In this document: piece after piece, positions 56,750 through 64,000 of the stretch
Position numbering within the stretch: position 1 is the stretch's first letter
Layout: each line of letters opens with the position of its first letter
NCBI RefSeq assembly: GCF_001953745.1
Contig: NZ_LWLN01000001.1
Span: 1,302,001 to 1,366,000 of the forward strand
DNA length: 64,000 nt
Direction of reading: 5' to 3'
Source: Natrinema saccharevitans
GTDB lineage: Archaea > Halobacteriota > Halobacteria > Halobacteriales > Natrialbaceae
Made by a program: the position numbers and the translations under genes
Notes under the pieces: generated by a model
The model's database searches: none
Told to the model about the DNA's origin: nothing
What the model saw: the letters and a program-made list of their open reading frames with translations, nothing else

Positions 56750-57481
56750 TCACAGCCGTCGTCTTCTCCGCCGCTCGTCGCGCCAGTCCGGGCGTCCGCC
56801 GTCGGCGGCGAGCCCCGGGCGATCGCCGGGGTGCGGTGACTCGCGCGGCCGGTAGTCACAGCACCGGCCGGTGTAGTAGCGCCGGGCGAGGACCATCGCG
56901 GCGTTGAAGTCCGCGGCCACGGTGTCGACGTGGCAGTTCGGATTCGCGCATCGAACGGTCGTGTTCCGTTCTCGAGTTCCGAGGACGCCGCAGGCGTGAC
57001 ACTCCTGCGTGGAGTACGCTTCGGGCACCGCCGTCACCGGGAGTCGGTACTCGGCGGCGACGGCCCGCAGCCGAAGGTGCGCCGCGGGGAGGAGCCACGC
57101 GGAGACCCGATGTGCGTCGGGGTCGGTGAGCCACGCCCAGAGGTCGGGCCGGTAGTGGCTGTCCTCGGTGACCAGAACCGGGTCGTCGTAGGCGGTCGCG
57201 TACTCGCAGACCGTCCGCCCGGCGTCGTCGAGTTCGGCGACGATGGCGTCGCGGCGCTCGCAGAGGTCGTCGCCACAGACGGCGTGCGCGCCCCGCCAGT
57301 CCGGGAGGGCGACCGGGCAGGCCGTGTAGAGGTTGTATTCGCCGACGTCGACGCCGATCGCCGTTTCCGCGCGCGGGATCACCGCGAGCGGCGTCGGCGC
57401 GTTCGGACCGCAGCGATGCGTCTGTCGCGTCGGGACTTTGAAGGTCCCGTGAACTGTCAGTAGACATGGCTTGCGTCCCAT
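56750..57481 (-). CDS. Compact TnpB-like RuvC protein (possibly domesticated)
   Basis: 243 residues with a TnpB/IS1341-type core lacking the N-terminal wedge domain. RuvC residues are retained: D45 (AIGVDVGEYNLYT), E106 (VLVTEDSHYRPD), D191 (AADFNAAMVLA). The zinc ribbon is complete: C161, C164, C178, C183. Full TnpB is about 400 residues, so this is a reduced form. No TnpA or clear ends are beside it. The true start may be a GTG near residue 34. It could be an immobile, co-opted nuclease or a decaying transposon gene. Convergent with gvpO. Confidence 0.72.
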   Translation of the reverse strand: MGRKPCLLTVHGTFKVPTRQTHRCGPNAPTPLAVIPRAETAIGVDVGEYNLYTACPVALPDWRGAHAVCGDDLCERRDAIVAELDDAGRTVCEYATAYDDPVLVTEDSHYRPDLWAWLTDPDAHRVSAWLLPAAHLRLRAVAAEYRLPVTAVPEAYSTQECHACGVLGTRERNTTVRCANPNCHVDTVAADFNAAMVLARRYYTGRCCDYRPRESPHPGDRPGLAADGGRPDWRDERRRRRRL

Positions 57482-57622
57482 GGCTGCGCGAGCCGCGCGG
57501 ACCCGGTGCTGGCGGCACCAGTCCGCATTTTCCGAGCGGCCGTACGGACAGGCGGGACCGCGTGTAGCTCGCGTTACTTACTCAGCATCTCCTCCTCCAA
57601 AATAAGTACTCGGGCTATTTAG

Positions 57623-57636
57623 TCCGATATATCGGA
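57623..57636. promoter_or_regulatory. Perfect 14-bp palindrome, operator candidate
   Basis: TCCGATATATCGGA at 57623-57636, with a related half site GTCCGA at about 57644-57649, about 65 bp before the ATG of the winged-helix gene. It may bind that regulator. Confidence 0.55.
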
Positions 57637-57700
57637 TGATATAGTCCGACAGAGGGCCGTGTTCGAATCAACTAAATGTCGATTCTCCCTTTCGACGATG

Positions 57701-57979
57701 ATGAGAAAACCGGGAGATTGGATGCAACTCCCCACGGACAATTTCATTCTCGAAGCTCTCGATAAGGGTCTCGAGATCGGCCCCACGGCTATCGCGCGGA
57801 ACATCGACAAATCACAGAGTACCGTTCACGAGCGGCTCCGTGTCCTTATCGAGTACGGGCTCGTCGAGAAAGTCGACGACGGCTACTACACGATCACTGA
57901 CGCCGGTCACGCCTATCTCGAGGGCGAACTCGATGCGGATAGTCTCGAGGCAGACGACCTCGAATTGGATGACGGCTAA
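57701..57979 (+). CDS. PhiH1-like winged-helix repressor
   Basis: 92 residues. The start MRKPGDWMQLPTDNFILEAL is close to haloarchaeal virus phiH1 repressor-like proteins; the recognition helix is in IARNIDKSQSTVHERLRVLI and the wing in LVEKVDDGYYTITDAG. An acidic tail follows. Two adjacent ATGs (57698, 57701). Such repressors often sit in proviral or transferred DNA. Likely autoregulation through the palindrome upstream. Confidence 0.82.
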   Translation: MRKPGDWMQLPTDNFILEALDKGLEIGPTAIARNIDKSQSTVHERLRVLIEYGLVEKVDDGYYTITDAGHAYLEGELDADSLEADDLELDDG

Positions 57980-58395
57980 CTGAATGTTGGTCGGCCGCTC
58001 GAGGCCAGTCCGCCGGATCAGTGAATTACACCGTCGAATTCAGTCAACTGGACAATCTATTGCTCGTATTCGATATCAAACCAGTGTTTCACTGCGCATC
58101 GGTTTCGGCATTGACGCAGCCGTGAACACGACACGCTATTCTACGGCCGTTCGGATCATCCGAACGATGTTTGCTTATAAATTCGCTCATCGGACCCAAC
58201 GGTATGGTAAGGATCCGGACGATAGTCTGGTAGATGTATACACAAGGATCGGCAACTCGTGTGCATATTAGGGAATCAGATTCTGTCGATGTGCGGCCCC
58301 AGGGGGGTTGGATCGAAACAGTGACTCACCATCTTCTATTCACTCGGAAGTTGGCTGAACATCGCGATAACTACACGTGCGCACTGAACGCCTTA
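57980..58395. other. Gene-free AT-rich stretch with orphan promoter
   Basis: 416 bp. A strong TATA box (GCTTATAAAT, about 58172-58181) has no supported gene after it; the next ATG opens only a short reading frame. Could drive a small RNA or be the start of a lost gene. Confidence 0.45.
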
Positions 58396-58481
58396 CTATA
58401 GTCGCTCTTGAAACGATTTACACACCGATCACAACGCTGTCCTGCGATCGGGTGTGCATTGACTTTCAAGAGCTACTATAG
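58396..58481. mobile_element. 86-bp palindromic element, copy 2
   Basis: Terminal repeats CTATAGTCGCTCTTGAAA and, inverted, CTATAGTAGCTCTTGAAA differ at one position. Same length as and about 80% identical to 36270-36355. Ends one base before the stop codon of the minus-strand gene at 58483. Confidence 0.75.
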
Positions 58482-58482
58482 A

Positions 58483-58923
58483 CTACTGACTTGCTTTCTC
58501 GGCATGAATAGACCAATTGATATGTACACCAGAATGGTGGTGATCAAGATGCTCTTGGAGTAGTTCTCCTGTTTCGAATTCGACGTTGCAGATGTCACAG
58601 TAATACTGATGATGTGGCCATGGTGCAGTCTCTTTCTGAAGGTCACCGGGTGGATTCTTGTTTTGAATACTCTCGTGGCCAAGGATTGACGAACTGATTC
58701 GCATCGATATTATATCAAAATGCAAGAACTTTGGGTGATCAACAATAAGCTCCGAGAGTATGGCAAACGGAATTGCGATTACCACCACTACTACTATGAT
58801 ATCGAACGATAGTTCTGCATCAGTAGCAATCAAAACAGCGAGGATATCTTCGGAGACACCGAATACGATCCCAATGATAAAGAATTCAAGTAAACGCTTG
58901 ATTTGACCTTGGGTCATATTCAT
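58483..58923 (-). CDS. Two-helix membrane protein with a C2H2 zinc finger
   Basis: 146 residues. Hydrophobic helices at about 11-31 and 40-60, a short polar linker, then YYCDICNVEFETGELLQEHL with C109, C112, H125 and H129/H130 forming a classical C2H2 finger. Low GC and codon use unlike neighbours suggest recent transfer. The start MNMTQGQ is chosen; 58977 or 58917 also possible. A membrane-tethered finger could sense a partner protein or nucleic acid. Not recognised as a named family. Confidence 0.68.
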   Translation of the reverse strand: MNMTQGQIKRLLEFFIIGIVFGVSEDILAVLIATDAELSFDIIVVVVVIAIPFAILSELIVDHPKFLHFDIISMRISSSILGHESIQNKNPPGDLQKETAPWPHHQYYCDICNVEFETGELLQEHLDHHHSGVHINWSIHAEKASQ

Positions 58924-59098
58924 TGTTCGATCGATCACTACATTATTCGACCACCACCGTTCTCTCATCCACGGCACTCAATCTAACCAGTACACTATCT
59001 CAGATAGAGTCAACCAAAACGTAGTAGAATGGTATGTTCCTCACCTGTACTGATCACCGCGCCGCCTAAAACGCAGAGTCTTATTTGTTACAATACAG

Positions 59099-60277
59099 TC
59101 AGTTAGTAGACACGATCTTGATCACGTCGCCCTCCTCGAGTTCGTACTCCTCACTGATCTCCCGATTCGACTTGGCGTCGACGGCGTGGAGGTAGCCGTC
59201 GCCGATGTCGGAGTGGACGGCATAGGCCAGATCCACGGGTGTCGACCCCGACGGGAGCAGGTGGGCGTCGGGCAAGACGTTGCCGCTGCCGTCGGACCAC
59301 TTCGAGGCGTCCTCGACCGGGTAGGCGGTGAGGTGATCGAGCAGGCCGTAGACGGCGTGATCCAGCGCCGCCTGTACGCCGGTGCCGCCCCACTCGGCCA
59401 TGGTGTCCTCGAGGCCCTCGAGGGCCTCCCGTTGGGCGTCGTTGACGTCGTCGCCGATCTCGAGGGTCTCGTCGCCGGGGTCGTACTCGACGAGGCCGTT
59501 GTCCGCGGCCCGGCGCAAGGCGAGTTCGCCCTCCGCCGTGGTCGGGATCACGGGCTTGTCGAGGTCGAGCAGGCGCTCGACGTTCTCCTCGGGCGCGACG
59601 TCGATCTTGTTGGCGGCGACGACGATCGGTTTCGTTCGCTCGCGGACCAGTCGCGCGAGTTCCTCCCGGCGGTCGTCGTCCCACTGGATCGGGTCGTCGG
59701 GGTAGTCCAGTTCCCGCAAGACCGTCGCGATCTGTTTGGGAGAGGCACCGAAACCCGAGAGCATGTCCGCCAGGGCGTCGTCGATGTCGAAGTCGGGCGA
59801 GCGCGATTTCCGCTCGACTGACTCCCAGTTGCGGTCGACGATGCCGGCCAGCCAGAGGTCCATCTCCTCCTCGACGAAGTCGATGTCCTCGAGCGGGTCG
59901 TGGTCGCCGACGTCGACGGGTTCGCCCTTCTCGTTGGTACCGCCGGAGGCGTCGACGACGTTGACGATCACGTCCGCGTTCGTCAGTTCGTCGAGGAACT
60001 GGTTGCCCAGCCCCTTCCCCTCGTGAGCGCCGGGCACCAGTCCCGCCACGTCCAGCAGCTCGATCGGGACGTAGCGCTTGCCGTCCTCGCAGTTCTCGGC
60101 GTTACAGCGCTCCTCGCGCTCGAGGCAGGGACACTCGGTCCGGACGTAGCTCACCCCGCGGTTGGCGTCGATCGTCGTGAACGGGTAGTTGGCGACGTCG
60201 ACCTCCGCCATCGTCGCCGCGGTGTAGAACGTGGACTTGCCGGCGTTCGGTTTCCCGGCAAGCGCGATCGAAAGCAT
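59099..60277 (-). CDS. YchF/OLA1-type GTPase with TGS domain
   Basis: 392 residues. Walker A GKPNAGKST at 8-16; switch regions NYPFTTIDANRG and LLDVAGLVPGAHEGKG; a Cys cluster CPCLEREERCNAENC typical of the archaeal form; C-terminal TGS domain ending EYELEEGDVIKIVSTN. Translation-linked P-loop NTPase. Start at MLSIALAGKP; longer in-frame upstream sequence belongs to a neighbouring gene's complement. Confidence 0.94.
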   Translation of the reverse strand: MLSIALAGKPNAGKSTFYTAATMAEVDVANYPFTTIDANRGVSYVRTECPCLEREERCNAENCEDGKRYVPIELLDVAGLVPGAHEGKGLGNQFLDELTNADVIVNVVDASGGTNEKGEPVDVGDHDPLEDIDFVEEEMDLWLAGIVDRNWESVERKSRSPDFDIDDALADMLSGFGASPKQIATVLRELDYPDDPIQWDDDRREELARLVRERTKPIVVAANKIDVAPEENVERLLDLDKPVIPTTAEGELALRRAADNGLVEYDPGDETLEIGDDVNDAQREALEGLEDTMAEWGGTGVQAALDHAVYGLLDHLTAYPVEDASKWSDGSGNVLPDAHLLPSGSTPVDLAYAVHSDIGDGYLHAVDAKSNREISEEYELEEGDVIKIVSTN

Positions 60278-60353
60278 GCCTCCGGATAGCGCCGTCCGGA
60301 GGAATTGTCTTTCGATTCGGCCGACCTCGGCGGTCGTTCGCGTCGCTCGAGCG

Positions 60354-61523
60354 CTATCTCGTCCCCGGTTCGAACGACTCGAGCAGGACCGCCGCTTCGC
60401 GGACGCCCTCCTCGAAGACGGCGTGGTCGGGTGCCCCGACCCGGTCCGCGTACCGGTCCCAGTCGACGGCTCGAAGTTCCACCAGTCGGGGGAGCGTCGC
60501 GTGTCGCAACCCGGCCGCGACGGCGTCAGCGGAGTCGTCCGTGTGGAGGGCGACGGCCCGAGCGAGGGCGTCGACCGACCGCGTCCGTCCGTCCCACTCG
60601 TGGTAGAGGACGGCGAGCGTGAGCCGCGCGCGTTCGTTCCGGAGGACGCCGAGGACCGCCTCGGCCGTCGACGGAACGTTGGTGACCGCGTCGACGCCCG
60701 GGTCCGGTGTCGGGATCGGCGACTCGAGCGAGTCCCGCGGACCGCCGGGCCGGTCGAACGCGTCGCGGCCGAACCGTCGGGACTGGTCGGGACCGGGTTC
60801 ACGGACCGCGTCCCGGTCGGACGAGCGGAGCGGGCGTGCGGGAGCGGCGGTCCGCCCCGCGGCGTCGACGTCGGTCCAGACGGCGGTCGACGGGCGCGTC
60901 TCCACGGTGATCGACACGTCGGCCGGCCGCGACACGACGGGGAGCACCGTGGTACGCGTCGGGATCTCGGTCGTCGGGCCGTCGGGCGTCGATTCGACCG
61001 GGGTCGTCGCCGACGATCGCGGGGTCGCGTCGATCGACTCGAGCGACGGCAGTGTCTCGGTGTCGACCGTCCGTGACGCCTTCCTCGAGCGGCTCGGTTC
61101 GGCCGAAGCGGCGGCCGGCACGTCTCGCACGGCGGTCGCGAAGCCGGTCGCACCGCCGATACCGGCCAGCGTCGTCGTCAGCGCCAGCGGATCGCGGATC
61201 GCGCCGCCCTCGAGGGCGAGATAGCCCGTCAGCCAGAGCGCGAGCGCACAGGCCGCGACGATCCCGACCGACACCTGTGTCACGGCCCGCCAGCGAACGG
61301 CCGGGGAAACGTTTCGGGCGGCCAGCCAGTACCCGCCGGTGGCCAGCCCGGTGGGGACGAGTAGCGAGACGAACAGTTCGAACGCGGCGACCGATTCGGC
61401 GGTCGGTGCGCCCAGCGCTCGGACGATGCCGGCGACCGCGAGGACGAGCCCCATAGCGACGATCGCGGCGGTCGATTCCCCCCACCCCTCGTACTCGACC
61501 CGCGTGGGGGTAGCGTTGCGCAT
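60354..61523 (-). CDS. Membrane protein with C-terminal winged-helix domain
   Basis: 389 residues. Four hydrophobic helices in the first 140 residues, a long Pro/Thr/Ser-rich linker (about 150-275), then a winged-helix domain of the haloarchaeal DUF7344 type (VLGVLRNERARLTLAVLYHE, AAGLRHATLPRLVELRAVDW). It may be a membrane-bound regulator. Function unknown. Confidence 0.75.
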   Translation of the reverse strand: MRNATPTRVEYEGWGESTAAIVAMGLVLAVAGIVRALGAPTAESVAAFELFVSLLVPTGLATGGYWLAARNVSPAVRWRAVTQVSVGIVAACALALWLTGYLALEGGAIRDPLALTTTLAGIGGATGFATAVRDVPAAASAEPSRSRKASRTVDTETLPSLESIDATPRSSATTPVESTPDGPTTEIPTRTTVLPVVSRPADVSITVETRPSTAVWTDVDAAGRTAAPARPLRSSDRDAVREPGPDQSRRFGRDAFDRPGGPRDSLESPIPTPDPGVDAVTNVPSTAEAVLGVLRNERARLTLAVLYHEWDGRTRSVDALARAVALHTDDSADAVAAGLRHATLPRLVELRAVDWDRYADRVGAPDHAVFEEGVREAAVLLESFEPGTR

Positions 61524-61566
61524 GCCTCCCCGTTTCGCGGACGGTTACATAAATCGAACTGTCAAC

Positions 61567-62295
61567 TCAGAGTTCGACAGCCATCATCACCTCGTCGACG
61601 TAGTGGCCGTTGAGTTTGTAGTGGTCCTCGCGGACGGCTTCCGTCTCCCAGTCGTGGCCCTCGAGGAAGGCGATCGCCTCCTCGTTGGTCGAGGGAACGC
61701 TCTGGTAGAGCTTCTCGTAGCCGTTCGAACCGGCCCACTCGAGCCCCCGGGAGAGGAGATGCGAGCCGATGCCGTGGCCGCGGTACTCCTCCAAGACGCC
61801 GACGGTGAGTTCGGCGGTGTGGCTCAACTTGTCGATCTCGGGCGCGTAGAGGTGGACCCAGCCGACGACGTCGTCCTCGACGGTGGCGACGAAGAACATC
61901 CGCGACTCGAGTTCGTTGTGGCGCAAGAGCGCCTCCTCGTGATCGATCTCGTCGGCGACGCTCTCGGCTTCGATATAGGTCCGCTCCTCGGCGACCTGCC
62001 GGATCGCGCCGACGATCCCCGTCAGGTCTTCCTGCCGGGCGGGTCGGATATGGAACTCGAGGTCCGCCGAGACGTACTCCTCCTCGGCGCCGGCGTCGAT
62101 CGTCACCCGGAGTTTGCCGTCACCTTTCTCGAGTCGGCCGTCGCGTTTGAGAATCGCGACGTGGTGTCGGAAGCCGCTCGAATCGATTCCCAACCGTTCC
62201 CGTGTGTCCTCGGGATCGACCGCGCCGTGTCGCTCGACGTACTCGTAGATCCGCTTGCGGTCCTCGTGACCGAATTCGAGTTCCTCGGTAGCCAT
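61567..62295 (-). CDS. GNAT acetyltransferase with N-terminal winged helix
   Basis: 242 residues. Residues 1-75 form an HTH-like domain (GFRHHVAILKRDGRLEKGDG), then a GNAT fold with the acetyl-CoA loop EYRGHGIGSHLLSRGLEWAG. Acts on an unknown amine. Start at MATEELEFG. Confidence 0.85.
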   Translation of the reverse strand: MATEELEFGHEDRKRIYEYVERHGAVDPEDTRERLGIDSSGFRHHVAILKRDGRLEKGDGKLRVTIDAGAEEEYVSADLEFHIRPARQEDLTGIVGAIRQVAEERTYIEAESVADEIDHEEALLRHNELESRMFFVATVEDDVVGWVHLYAPEIDKLSHTAELTVGVLEEYRGHGIGSHLLSRGLEWAGSNGYEKLYQSVPSTNEEAIAFLEGHDWETEAVREDHYKLNGHYVDEVMMAVEL

Positions 62296-62476
62296 GATGC
62301 ACGGTACCACAACACAATACTTAATCCTTACTTGCCGGACACGATTCGGATCGCGTCACGATCTTAAGGCGGCAACTGGTACAGGCGGAGTCCCTTGGAT
62401 CGGTAGTTCATCGATCCGATCGCGTGAGACGATCGCCGCCCGGTTCAACCGGCGGCAGACGTGTCGCGCGTTCCCA

Positions 62477-62926
62477 ATGATCGGCTCGGACGTGGTGGTT
62501 GCTGGATCGGCCCTCGCGATCGCGGTAGCGGTCGGGCTGGTCGCCCACGAGTGGTCACACGCCGCGGTCCTGCAGCTCGCACGCGTCGAGTACGCCGTCA
62601 CCTACTTTCCCGGTCGTGCCGACGGCCTGCTCGCGCTGGTCACGACGCGGCCCTGGGCGGCCGTCCACCCCCGACCGACCGGTACCGAACCGCCCTGGGC
62701 GCTCCGCCTCGCGGCGCTCGCGCCCGCCCTGCTCGCCGTGCCCGTCTTCGGACTGGGACTGACCGGTCACCTGACCGCGGAGCCCCCCGTCGTCGCCGCG
62801 GCAGCGATCGGGTGGCTCGCCTGTGCCCTGCCCAGTCCGCAGGACTTCTCGGTCGCCTTTCACGCCGGCCGACTCCTCGAGCGGTCCCGAGAGCGGACCG
62901 GAACGGCCCCTTCCCGCGCCGATTGA
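62477..62926 (+). CDS. Membrane protein with HExxH motif
   Basis: 149 residues, three to four hydrophobic helices. The first contains VGLVAHEWSHAAVLQLARV, an HExxH zinc-metalloprotease motif. A conserved Asp in LPSPQDFSVAFHAGRL could be the third ligand. Resembles small M50-like haloarchaeal proteins; activity unproven. Confidence 0.7.
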   Translation: MIGSDVVVAGSALAIAVAVGLVAHEWSHAAVLQLARVEYAVTYFPGRADGLLALVTTRPWAAVHPRPTGTEPPWALRLAALAPALLAVPVFGLGLTGHLTAEPPVVAAAAIGWLACALPSPQDFSVAFHAGRLLERSRERTGTAPSRAD

Positions 62927-62954
62927 CGGTCGTCGCCGGGCCGTTCCCGTCACG

Positions 62955-63509
62955 TTAGTCGGTCCACGCGTGTGCGGCCGTCACGGCCGCGAACGAAGCC
63001 AAAACGAGTCCCGCAGCGACGAGCCCGTCGATCGGAACGAACCCGGCTGCCACCGCGCCGAGGACCGCGGCACAGAGGCCGGCGGTCGCCCCGTACCGGC
63101 GGGGCCACGGGTCGCTCGCGGCCGTTCCGGTCGGCCCCTCGAGATACGGCTCGAACTGGGCGGTCCGCGGCGTCGAGTCGACCCGGCCGCGGTCCTTGTC
63201 GTATTCGATGATCCCGTGATTGTCGAGTTTCGGCAGGTGAGACTGGTACAGCGAGATGTAAACGCGCTGGCGCTCGTCGGATCGTAGCTCCTCGACGGTC
63301 GTCTCCTGCTCCCAGGCGGCGATCTGTTCGGCGAGTTCGCGCAGTCGGACCGGCTCCTCCGCGTCCCGCAGGTACCGCAGGACGTCCCGGCGACGCTTCG
63401 TCTGGAGGAGATGGTGGACGTCGTCCAGTGACAGGTCGGCGGGGATCGCCTCTCCGTCCGCGTCTCGGGCGGCGTCAGCGGGGTCGTCGGTCCGGCCGCG
63501 ATCGATCAC
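62955..63509 (-). CDS. DUF7344-type winged-helix protein with C-terminal membrane segments
   Basis: 184 residues from GTG. The winged-helix domain (LSLDDVHHLLQTKRRRDVLR, then LYQSHLPKLDNHGIIEYDKD) lies in the first 115 residues; two hydrophobic helices end the protein. GTG at 63509 fits a TATA box (63533-63545) about 25-35 bp upstream; longer in-frame sequence would run through the promoter. Confidence 0.75.
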   Translation of the reverse strand: MIDRGRTDDPADAARDADGEAIPADLSLDDVHHLLQTKRRRDVLRYLRDAEEPVRLRELAEQIAAWEQETTVEELRSDERQRVYISLYQSHLPKLDNHGIIEYDKDRGRVDSTPRTAQFEPYLEGPTGTAASDPWPRRYGATAGLCAAVLGAVAAGFVPIDGLVAAGLVLASFAAVTAAHAWTD

Positions 63510-63896
63510 GTTCGTGTGACAGTATACCAGATGGACGGATAAATATACTGACCCCGATGGTGTGTCTCGGTGATCGACGGCAAAAACGAACGCTCGGGTC
63601 GTGAGCGACCCGATAGCAACGCGGTCACACAGCCACGAATGACCGCGAGTCGTGATTGAGTACGGGTGATCCACCGGCGCTTACAGCGACGGTCGGTCGT
63701 CGGGCGGTCGGCGTCTCGCCGACATGATCGTTATTGTCCTATCAGACAATAAAACTACCCCTTGGAACAAGATCTTCATCGTATGCCGGAGAAAGAACAC
63801 GATTTGATCACTATGGGCCGAAATAGTTTTGATACAGGTGGCTGTTTTCGTAGGATCGCGGCAAAATTGATAGCATGTCGAGCGGGACCCACGGCT
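63510..63896. other. Intergenic region
   Basis: 387 bp. Holds the promoter of the 62955-63509 gene near 63540 and an AT-rich patch at 63725-63760. No gene is supported. Confidence 0.45.
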
Positions 63897-64000
63897 TCAG
63901 GGATCGATCGCCATCGGTGCGGTCCGCTCGGAGAGTTCGGCACTGACCAGGGCCGCGTGGCTTCGGCGGAGCCGTTCGGACAGCGCCTGATGGGAGACGT
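63897..64000 (-). CDS. HTH-10 (bacterio-opsin activator-like) regulator, 3' end
   Basis: The last 34 codons of a gene continuing past the window. The residues VSHQALSERLRRSHAALV are the recognition helix typical of HTH-10 transcription regulators, followed by a short tail ending in AIDP and TGA at 63897-63899. Confidence 0.85.
   Translation of the reverse strand, partial: VSHQALSERLRRSHAALVSAELSERTAPMAIDP

Noticed and set aside
1-64000. CRISPR array
   Set aside because: No regularly spaced 25-40-bp repeats were seen; the only tandem repeat is the 179-bp unit.

Overview
The window is chromosomal DNA from an extremely halophilic archaeon (class Halobacteria, probably a Natrialbaceae genus such as Natrinema or Haloterrigena; the genus is inference). 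The evidence is high GC in nearly all genes, strongly acidic proteins, twin-arginine secreted subtilases, GTG starts, TATA boxes about 25-30 bases ahead of start codons (leaderless transcripts), and typical haloarchaeal families: RfcL, gas vesicle genes, UbiB-type kinase, HMG-CoA synthase, malic enzyme with a phosphate-acetyltransferase domain, RdfA with its SMC-like partner, and DUF7344-type winged-helix proteins.

Layout. 1-2.9 kb: 5' part of rfcL, a VapBC toxin-antitoxin pair, and a second, toxin-less copy of the antitoxin preceded by a duplicated piece of the rfcL start. 2.9-8.5 kb: CNNM/CorC transporter, CinA-like protein, membrane DUF457-type protein, UbiB kinase, HTH regulator. 8.8-14.3 kb: APC permease with universal-stress domains, gcvH-gcvT, aldehyde dehydrogenase. 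14.3-18.4 kb: two tandem Tat-exported subtilases; the first has a perfect 179-bp triplication that throws its C-terminus out of frame. 18.7-22.9 kb: NYN nuclease-like protein, TRAM-like protein, NhaC antiporter, TatD-like hydrolase, DUF2150 protein. 22.9-31.5 kb: pilin-anchored surface protein, HMG-CoA synthase, AI-2E-type transporter, gcvPA-gcvPB, zinc ribbon protein, cobalamin adenosyltransferase. 31.5-40.4 kb: small zinc-finger proteins, DoxX, adenine deaminase, tRNA-Val(CAC) with a duplicated 3' end, alpha/beta hydrolase, a PD-(D/E)XK-type protein, MATE transporter. 40.9-43.5 kb: archaea-specific SMC-like ATPase and RdfA. 44.2-49.9 kb: malic enzyme, alcohol dehydrogenase, Gfo/Idh oxidoreductase. 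50.2-56.7 kb: a gas vesicle locus made of gvpFGH-x-JKLM on the minus strand and gvpA-N-O on the plus strand. 56.7-59.1 kb: compact TnpB-like protein, a winged-helix regulator with a palindromic operator candidate, and an AT-rich patch with a membrane C2H2 protein. 59.1-64 kb: YchF/OLA1-type GTPase, membrane and regulatory proteins, and the 3' end of an HTH-10 regulator.

How genes work together. gcvT, gcvH and gcvPA/gcvPB together give the T, H and P parts of the glycine cleavage system, split between two loci. The gvp genes encode shell protein, nucleation and accessory factors, but gvpN has lost its whole ATPase core by deletion and is also frameshifted, so vesicle growth is probably impaired. 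RdfA and the SMC-like ATPase form a conserved pair tied to cell shape in Haloferax.

Most unusual items: the gvpN core deletion, which leaves a continuous reading frame into gvpO; the frame-changing 179-bp tandem repeat in the subtilase; a pair of 86-bp palindromic elements; a chain of mini-ORFs before gvpJ; the compact TnpB-like RuvC protein; and an unrecognised large protein in the gvpI position.
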